Source: a candidate division BRC1 bacterium ADurb.BinA292
GTDB lineage: Bacteria; Sumerlaeota; Sumerlaeia; MVZB01
NCBI GenBank assembly: GCA_002068205.1
Contig: MVZB01000103.1
Span: 1-10,730 of the forward strand
Direction: 5' to 3'
Length of the DNA stretch: 10,730 nucleotides
Below are positions 1-4,613 of the stretch, in pieces. Under the pieces are notes generated by a model. The model was not told the DNA's origin, ran no database searches, and saw only the letters and a program-made list of their open reading frames with translations. Position 1 is the first letter of the stretch. Each line of letters opens with the position of its first letter. Made by a program: the position numbers and the translations under genes.

Positions 1-902
1 GGGGCATCTTCGACTTCACCGGCCGAGCCGCCGCCGCCATCGCCGCGGTTCCAGCCCAGCGCCCGCGCCGTTGCATAGAGCAGCACGAATGCGATGACGA
101 AAATCATGTAGCCCGAGACATCGTGCACCGTCCCCTCGATCGCGCGATCGCCCCAGCGATACGCCACCATGCAGAGGAAGAAGACGCGCAGGACGTTGGA
201 GATCAGCGCAATGGGGATGGACGCGGCGAACAGGACTGCGCGGCGCGCCGGCGTCAGGTCGCTCAGGTAGGCGAACAGCAGGCCGAGAAAGATCAGCGAG
301 ATCAGCGAGCGCAGACCGGAGCAGGCGTTGCCCACGGTGACGGCGGCGTCGCCCAGCAGGATCGTCGCCCCGTCGTTGATCGCCGTGATGCCGAGCAGCC
401 CGATCATCTTGAGCGCGAGCGTCCCGGCCAGCATCTTCATCGCAAAGCTGATTTTTTCAATGATCGCCAGCGGCAGCGGCACCATGAACGTCAGGATGAA
501 GGCGGCGAAGGCCAGCCGCTTGAAGACCGGCCAGCCGAACAGGAAGCCGCAGAGGCCCCAGACGACGAAAATCATCGCGAACGCGGCGGGCGAAAAGATC
601 GTCAGCCAGCCGAAAACGAACAGCATCAGCAGGCCGGCGAGCATGACGAACAGGCCCGCGCCGGGCGTGGCGAAGGGGCGGGCCGCCAGCTCGAAGCGAT
701 CGCGCCAGACGACGTAGAGCGCCACCAGCGGGACGATGAAGCCATGGGAGTAGTAGGACTCGGGGGCGACCCAGCGGTCAACCATCCAGGCGATCGGGAC
801 GCGGAACGCCAGCACGAACAGCGCGGCAAGCGCCGCGACGGCGGTCCAGCCGGCCGGGCTGATGCGCTGGAGCGGGTCCTGCCGGGGCGAGGTGAAAGTC
901 AT
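1..902 (-). CDS. Exosortase, C-terminus cut by window edge
   Basis: Exosortases are polytopic inner-membrane transpeptidase-like enzymes that cleave and sort surface proteins carrying PEP-CTERM-type C-terminal tags, often together with exopolysaccharide export. Reading the minus strand from the ATG at 902-900 gives 300 residues of mostly hydrophobic sequence with about eight membrane spans. The family signature is complete: YYSHGFIVPLV near residue 50, the catalytic cysteine C194 in GNACSGLRSL, N236 and R239 in SNVLRV, and H260 in the HDVSGY motif. The Cys-Arg-His triad is therefore intact. A charged, glycine-rich stretch (about 285-300) follows the last visible span. The gene then runs off the window, so a fused EpsI-type domain cannot be excluded. 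No strong Shine-Dalgarno precedes the ATG, so the exact start is moderately certain. It lies 188 nt downstream of the diguanylate cyclase on the same strand, and co-transcription is possible but unproven. The exosortase subfamily was not determined. Confidence 0.92.
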   Translation of the reverse strand, partial: MTFTSPRQDPLQRISPAGWTAVAALAALFVLAFRVPIAWMVDRWVAPESYYSHGFIVPLVALYVVWRDRFELAARPFATPGAGLFVMLAGLLMLFVFGWLTIFSPAAFAMIFVVWGLCGFLFGWPVFKRLAFAAFILTFMVPLPLAIIEKISFAMKMLAGTLALKMIGLLGITAINDGATILLGDAAVTVGNACSGLRSLISLIFLGLLFAYLSDLTPARRAVLFAASIPIALISNVLRVFFLCMVAYRWGDRAIEGTVHDVSGYMIFVIAFVLLYATARALGWNRGDGGGGSAGEVEDA

Positions 903-1090
903 GCGAAGCGGGGCATCCCCGGTGGTGCGTTGGGTGAGACGCGGCGAGAAGGCGCCGCGCGCCGCAGGTCGTGCATTCTTCTGAGATAACGTATCGGTCC
1001 GGAGGGCGTAAAGCTAAATCGGGCCGCGCCGACGGCCTCAATCCAGACGGAAACGCTGAACGAATCCCGTGATCGGTTGGATCGGCCGGC

Positions 1091-2065
1091 TCAGATTGCG
1101 AAGCCGCCGCCGGTCTTGTCGCCCAGGTCGACCACGTGCGCCTCGCTGGCGATGCAGACCTTGTTGCGGCCACCGGCCTTGGCCGAGTAAAGGGCGCGAT
1201 CGGCGGCGTTGATCATCTCCTCGGCCGAGCGGTAGCCCCCGTCGATCGACGCGATACCGACGCTGATCGTCAGCGTCAGCGTGTGACCGTCGCGCTCGAA
1301 GGAGTGATGCTCGACCGCTTCGCGCAGCCGTTCGGCCTGGATCAGCGCGCCCTCGCGGGAGGTCTCGGGCAGGATGATGGCGAATTCCTCGCCGCCGTAG
1401 CGGGTGCAGATATCGTTGCCGCGCACCTTGGTCTGGATCAGCGCGGCGAGTTCGCGCAGAACGAAATCGCCCACCGGATGGCCGTAGGTATCGTTGAAGC
1501 GTTTGAAATGATCGATGTCGAACATGACGAGCGCCAGGCGCCGGCCGTAGCGAATCGCGCGATCGAACTCCTGCTTAATCTCGACGTCGAAGACACCGCG
1601 GTTGCTCAGGCCGGTCAGCGGGTCCTGGCTGGCCAGCTGGAACAGGCGCTGGTCGACCGCCAGCTCCGACTCATCGCGCAGGAAGAAGCCGATGACGGAG
1701 GAGCCGATGAGGATCTTGTCGCGATCCTGGAGCAGATGGTCGCTGACGCGGGTGCCGTTGACGAACGTGCCATTGGTGCTGTCGAGGTCGTGGACGCGAA
1801 CCAGAGGGGAAGCGACCGGGTCGTTGAAGTTTTCATAGACCATGCGCGCATGGCGGCGCGAGCAGCGCGAGTCGTGCAGCGCGATGTCGCACATCAGGTC
1901 GCGGCCGAGAATCAGTTCGCGCTTGAGGACGGGGATGCGGCGATTGGCTTCGTTTTCGTCCAGGACGATCAGCACCGGTCGCTGCGCGCGATTCTGGATC
2001 GTCTCCTCGCACTGATCGGCGACGGCCTCATCGAAAATGGTCTTCTCCGGTCCTGCGGTCATCAT
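1091..2065 (-). CDS. FHA-GGDEF diguanylate cyclase
   Basis: This is a cytoplasmic 324-residue protein that should make cyclic-di-GMP from two GTP. It has an N-terminal forkhead-associated domain (about residues 30-130) with GR at 54-55, SRRH at 69-72 and STNGTFVNG at 96-104, the standard phosphothreonine-binding residues. The GGDEF domain (about 143-310) has the metal aspartate D173 in MFDIDHFKRF and the active loop GGEEF at 214-218. An RxxD inhibitory site (R205-D208) lies five residues before the loop, so product feedback is expected. No signal peptide or membrane span is seen. Two adjacent ATG codons open the frame. AGGGG lies only 3 nt before the first and 6 nt before the second, so translation may begin at 2062. 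The FHA domain implies control by binding a Ser/Thr-phosphorylated partner; no kinase is encoded here. The gene is divergent from hcp. Domain assignment is firm, the physiological output unknown. Confidence 0.95.
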   Translation of the reverse strand: MMTAGPEKTIFDEAVADQCEETIQNRAQRPVLIVLDENEANRRIPVLKRELILGRDLMCDIALHDSRCSRRHARMVYENFNDPVASPLVRVHDLDSTNGTFVNGTRVSDHLLQDRDKILIGSSVIGFFLRDESELAVDQRLFQLASQDPLTGLSNRGVFDVEIKQEFDRAIRYGRRLALVMFDIDHFKRFNDTYGHPVGDFVLRELAALIQTKVRGNDICTRYGGEEFAIILPETSREGALIQAERLREAVEHHSFERDGHTLTLTISVGIASIDGGYRSAEEMINAADRALYSAKAGGRNKVCIASEAHVVDLGDKTGGGFAI

Positions 2066-2145
2066 CTACCCCTGCTGCTGACGGAAAGGTCGGGCTCGCC
2101 AATCCACGGTAGGGGCGCATGGAGAGAGGGAGCCCTGTGTTGTTC

Positions 2146-2186
2146 ACTATATCGGACGGGCATCGCCAGGGGATTAACCCGGGGTT
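2146..2186 (-). promoter_or_regulatory. Possible promoter of the FHA-GGDEF gene
   Basis: On the minus strand a TATAGT hexamer (2151 down to 2146) matches five of six bases of a sigma70 -10 box and lies about 80 nt before the diguanylate cyclase start. No convincing -35 box sits at normal spacing. A small perfect palindrome, AACCC-G-GGGTT (2176-2186), lies about 25 nt upstream of the hexamer, where an activator might bind. This is a weak call made by eye. Confidence 0.22.
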
Positions 2187-2285
2187 CCCGATTTGGACGG
2201 GGCCGGGGAGGATTACAAAATACCAAGGACTCTTGAAATCTTTTTTGGCTTGCGCGACGGGGGCGGTTTGAGTAAATTCCGTATC

Positions 2286-2310
2286 GCGATATTGAGATAT
2301 TAAATATCGC
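2286..2310. promoter_or_regulatory. Inverted-repeat operator upstream of hcp
   Basis: The sequence shows a perfect inverted repeat with 8-base arms and a 9-base spacer: GCGATATT, nine bases, then AATATCGC. The spacer itself holds another GATATT, so three GATATT/AATATC half-sites fall within 25 bp, two of them forming a tighter palindrome with a 1-base centre (2296-2308). The site is AT-rich in a GC-rich genome and ends 24 nt before the hcp start. It overlaps TTGAGA (2292-2297), a possible -35 box. TAGAAT at 2318-2323 resembles a -10 box, but the spacing between the two is long (20 nt). The size and symmetry suit a dimeric repressor or activator. Rrf2-type (NsrR-like) and CRP/FNR-type (HcpR-like) regulators control hcp in other bacteria, but the sequence does not clearly match either consensus, so the regulator is unknown. 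Confidence 0.55.
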
Positions 2311-2334
2311 TTTTATCTAGAATGGAGACGTCCC

Positions 2335-3657
2335 ATGGCTTGCTCGATGTATTGCGACCAGTGCGAACAGACCTTCCGCGGCAGCGCCTGTACCGAGGTC
2401 GGCGTCTGCGGCAAAGATCCCGACGTTGAATCGCTGCAGAAGATTCTCTTTTATGGACTTAAGGGCATGGCGGCCTACAAGCACCACGCCCGCCGGCTGG
2501 GCAAGACCGATCCCGAAGTCGAGTCCTTCATCGAGGAGGCGCTCTTCGCCACCGTCACCAACGTCAACTTTGATCCGCCGAGCCTGCTCAAGCTCGTCCT
2601 GGAATGCGGCCGGATGAACCTGCGGACGATGCAGCTGCTCAATGACGGCCATGTGGAGACGTTCGGCACCCCCTCGCCGGTCGAGGTGAGTGAAGGCATT
2701 CAGGAAGGGCCCGGGATCCTCGTGACGGGGCACGACCTGGTCGACCTGCGCGACCTGCTCGAGCAGGCCGCCGCGGCCGGCATCCACGTCTACACGCATG
2801 GCGAAATGCTGCCGGCGCATATGTATCCCGGCCTGCGCAAGTACCCGCACCTGAAGGGTCACTACGGCGATGCCTGGCAGAAGCAGCGCGATGAGTTCGA
2901 GCGTTTCGGCGGGCCGATCGTGGCCACCACCAACTGCGTCCAGATCCCGCGCCAGGAGAACACCTACCTGGACCGGTTCTTCTCGACGCGCACGACGGCG
3001 ATTCCCGGCGGGAGGCTGATCGAAGGCAACGACTTCGGCCCGGTGATCCGGCGCGCGCTGGAGATCGGTCCGCTCCGGCCGACGCCGATCCGGCGTTCGA
3101 CGATCGGCTTCCACTACACGACGCTGCTCGCGGTCGCGGACAAGGTCGTCGCGGCGGTCAAGGCGGGGCAGGTGCGCCATGTCTACCTGATCGGCGGTTG
3201 CGACGGGGCCGAGCCCGGCCGCAACTATTTCGCGCACTACGCGCAAAACACGCCCCCCGATTCGCTGATCCTGACGCTGGGGTGCGGCAAGTTCCGCATC
3301 CGCAACCATGATTACGGCACGATCCGGCTGGGCGATCTGGAGGTGCCGCGGCTGCTCGATATGGGCCAGTGCAACGACGCCTACGGCGCGATTCAGGTGG
3401 CGCTGGCGCTGGCCGAGGCGTTCCAGTGCGGGGTCAACGACCTGCCGCTGACGCTGGTGATTTCGTGGTTCGAGCAGAAGGCGGTGGCGGTGCTGTTGAC
3501 GCTGCTGCATCTGGGCGTCCGGGGCATCCGGCTGGGGCCGGCGCTGCCGGCGTTCGTGACGCCCAACGTGCTGGCGATGCTGCAGGAGCATTACGACCTG
3601 CAGCCAATCGGCCAGGACGCGGCGGCCGACGTGGCGCGGACGCTGGCGGCGGTGTAA
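2335..3657 (+). CDS. hcp: Hybrid cluster protein Hcp (hydroxylamine reductase family), short class III form
   Basis: Hcp is a cytoplasmic iron-sulfur protein described as a hydroxylamine reductase and, in later work, a nitric oxide reductase and S-nitrosylation factor in nitrosative stress. The N-terminal cluster cysteines C7, C10, C19 and C25 keep the C-x2-C-x8-C-x5-C pattern. All hybrid-cluster ligands are visible: H133 (TGHDL), E157 (THGEM), C201 (TTNC), C289 (GGCDG), C317 (LGCGKF), C346 (MGQCNDAY) and E380 (WFEQK). The protein is 440 residues, against about 550 for class I and II forms. Comparing ligand positions puts the missing ~120 residues between the N-terminal cysteines and H133, as in the class III group described mostly from thermophiles and archaea. 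GGAG at 2324-2327, 7 nt before the ATG, supports the start. No Hcr-type reductase gene adjoins it, so the electron donor is unknown. The palindrome at 2286-2310 probably regulates it. Confidence 0.96.
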   Translation: MACSMYCDQCEQTFRGSACTEVGVCGKDPDVESLQKILFYGLKGMAAYKHHARRLGKTDPEVESFIEEALFATVTNVNFDPPSLLKLVLECGRMNLRTMQLLNDGHVETFGTPSPVEVSEGIQEGPGILVTGHDLVDLRDLLEQAAAAGIHVYTHGEMLPAHMYPGLRKYPHLKGHYGDAWQKQRDEFERFGGPIVATTNCVQIPRQENTYLDRFFSTRTTAIPGGRLIEGNDFGPVIRRALEIGPLRPTPIRRSTIGFHYTTLLAVADKVVAAVKAGQVRHVYLIGGCDGAEPGRNYFAHYAQNTPPDSLILTLGCGKFRIRNHDYGTIRLGDLEVPRLLDMGQCNDAYGAIQVALALAEAFQCGVNDLPLTLVISWFEQKAVAVLLTLLHLGVRGIRLGPALPAFVTPNVLAMLQEHYDLQPIGQDAAADVARTLAAV

Positions 3658-3712
3658 GGCCGAGGGGGCGCCGGCGCGCGGCGACGCGGGTCACGCGAAA
3701 TCTCCGTTTCTC

Positions 3713-3760
3713 CGCGACTCCGCGTGCGACGGGGAGAGCCGGACCGCACGCGGAGTCGCG
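3713..3760 (+). terminator. Long GC-rich hairpin after hcp
   Basis: A perfect 16-bp inverted repeat (arms 3713-3728 and 3745-3760, first arm CGCGACTCCGCGTGCG) encloses a 16-nt loop and begins 55 nt after the hcp stop. It would form a very stable RNA hairpin. No T-run follows, so it is not a classic intrinsic terminator. It could act as a 3'-end stabiliser, a structure-assisted terminator, or be a repeat remnant. A CGACTCC sequence recurs just after the stem, at 3761-3768. Confidence 0.45.
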
Positions 3761-3867
3761 CCGACTCCGAGAGAGGGCTTTCGCCGACCGGAGGGACGCG
3801 CTATGCTGGCGAAGCGATCACAAATTGCTCATGAACCTGCGGTTTACATCGAGGGATGAAAATGGGG

Positions 3868-4010
3868 GGTGAACGATCCAGGGCTTGCCGGATCTAGCAG
3901 CAGGGCAGTCCCGTCAGGGACGCCAGATTTCAGCCCGCTACGTCAGTGGGAACCCGGATACCCATCGCGACCGAGTCCCGTAGGGGACGGCAGAACCGAT
4001 CCAGGCGATC
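3868..4010. repeat. Intergenic repeat module with paired GTCCC/GGGAC mini-hairpins
   Basis: Two similar short hairpins lie 67 nt apart: GTCCCGTCAGGGAC (3908-3921) followed by GCCAGA, and GTCCCGTAGGGGAC (3975-3988) followed by GGCAGA. Between them CCC and GGG blocks around CTACGTCAG (3934-3950) form a weaker third stem. A near-identical GATCCAGG stretch appears on each side (3875-3882 and 3998-4005). Repeats of this build are, from memory, common between genes in planctomycete-like genomes. No coding sequence is supported here: the minus-strand open frame across 3930-4118 is repeat-derived. Confidence 0.5.
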
Positions 4011-4060
4011 CCGCGAATAGCGGACAAGTTTTCGAGTGAGACGATCACGAGGATAAGGGA

Positions 4061-4088
4061 CGAGGACGAGAGACGATTCTAGAATGAG
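4061..4088 (+). repeat. GAGGACGA-type interspersed repeat, copy A
   Basis: This 28-nt sequence matches 24 of 28 positions with the copy at 4509-4536. It begins CGAGGACGA, contains GACGATT and TAGA, and ends TGAG. Copy A runs directly into the cupin gene: its last bases form the first half of the GAGGTGA Shine-Dalgarno (4086-4092). A related GAGGGAC tandem lies at 8532-8548. Confidence 0.55.
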
Positions 4089-4097
4089 GTGAGCGTC

Positions 4098-4439
4098 ATG
4101 CCTGAACCGACATCCCATGCAGCTCTTTCATCGGCGCCGTGGAACACCGCCGAGCTGATCGACTACCAGGCGGGCGCGATCGTCAGCCGCCAGATCCTCA
4201 AGCAGAAGACGGGGTCGGTGACGCTGTTCGCGTTCGATGCCGGCGAGAGCCTGAGCGAGCATACGACGTCGTTCGATGCCGTGGCGCTGCTGCTGGACGG
4301 GCGGGCGCGGATCACGATCGGCGGCGCGCCGCACGTGGTGGCGACCGGCCAGAGCATCCTGATGCCGGCGGGCATTCCGCATGCCGTCGCCGCCGACGAG
4401 CGGTTCAAGATGCTGTTGATGATGCTGCGCGGCGAGTAA
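4098..4439 (+). CDS. Small single-domain cupin protein
   Basis: This is a cytoplasmic 113-residue protein made of one cupin beta-barrel. Motif 1 is seen as AGESLSEHTTSFDAVALLLDG (about 48-68) and motif 2 as GQSILMPAGIPHAV (84-97). The usual H-x-H pair is H55-T-T57, so the second histidine is missing; H55, H95 and perhaps D60 could still hold a metal. The family is recognisable as the short cupins with the SEHT..FDA signature, which have no agreed function. A GTG at 4089 is in frame, but the ATG at 4098 is preferred because a strong Shine-Dalgarno, GAGGTGA at 4086-4092, sits 5 nt before it. It follows hcp on the same strand after a 440-nt repeat-rich spacer, so it probably has its own promoter or a long shared transcript. 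A redox or nitrosative-stress role is suggested only by position. Confidence 0.88.
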   Translation: MPEPTSHAALSSAPWNTAELIDYQAGAIVSRQILKQKTGSVTLFAFDAGESLSEHTTSFDAVALLLDGRARITIGGAPHVVATGQSILMPAGIPHAVAADERFKMLLMMLRGE

Positions 4440-4449
4440 CAGATGGGAT

Positions 4450-4490
4450 CACGAAAGGCACGAAAGGACACGCAAGAAGACATAAAGAAA
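4450..4490. repeat. CACGAAAGG tandem and purine-rich tract
   Basis: CACGAAAGG occurs twice in tandem (4450-4458 and 4459-4467), followed by a degenerate third unit ACACGCAAG and a tract reading AGACATAAAGAAA. This resembles short ACGAAGG-type intergenic repeats I associate with planctomycete and verrucomicrobial genomes. It lies in the 174-nt convergent spacer between the cupin gene and the 742-residue secreted protein gene and encodes nothing recognisable. Confidence 0.45.
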
Positions 4491-4508
4491 TTGCCCACGT
4501 TCGCAAGC

Positions 4509-4536
4509 CGAGGACGAAGGACGATTTTAGAGTGAG
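4509..4536 (+). repeat. GAGGACGA-type interspersed repeat, copy B
   Basis: This is the partner of the 28-nt repeat at 4061-4088, with four mismatches. It is followed by GTTGCTCATAAACC, which itself resembles ATTGCTCATGAACC at about 3824-3837. The spacers on both sides of the cupin gene therefore share more than one repeat piece. Confidence 0.55.
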
Positions 4537-4590
4537 TTGCTCATAAACCGTCGTCACAGCGAAGAACGGAATGGAGGGCAGGGCCACTCA

Positions 4591-4605
4591 GGAGCGTGCC
4601 GCTCC
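4591..4605. terminator. Small hairpin in the convergent spacer
   Basis: GGAGCG-TGC-CGCTCC forms a 6-bp stem with a 3-nt loop, 9 nt beyond the stop codon of the secreted-protein gene on the minus strand. It is GC-rich and could work in both directions, but neither side has a clear T-run, so terminator function is uncertain. Confidence 0.28.
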
Positions 4606-4613
4606 CGGGTTTC

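Noticed and set aside
123..989. 288-codon plus-strand frame at the left edge
   Set aside because: It opposes the exosortase, whose catalytic motifs fix the real coding strand. Its Arg/Gln/Asp-rich translation is typical of a shadow frame.
1136..2236. 366-codon plus-strand frame across the FHA-GGDEF gene
   Set aside because: Antisense of a gene with complete FHA and GGDEF motifs; the translation has random GC-rich composition.
2317..3591. 424-codon minus-strand frame across hcp
   Set aside because: Antisense of hcp; long open frames on the opposite strand are common at this GC content.
3868..4010. CRISPR-like spacing of the two GTCCC/GGGAC repeats
   Set aside because: There are only two short, imperfect repeats, no regular array and no cas genes.
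3930..4118. 62-codon minus-strand frame before the cupin gene
   Set aside because: It is made of interspersed repeat sequence and overlaps the cupin ribosome binding site.
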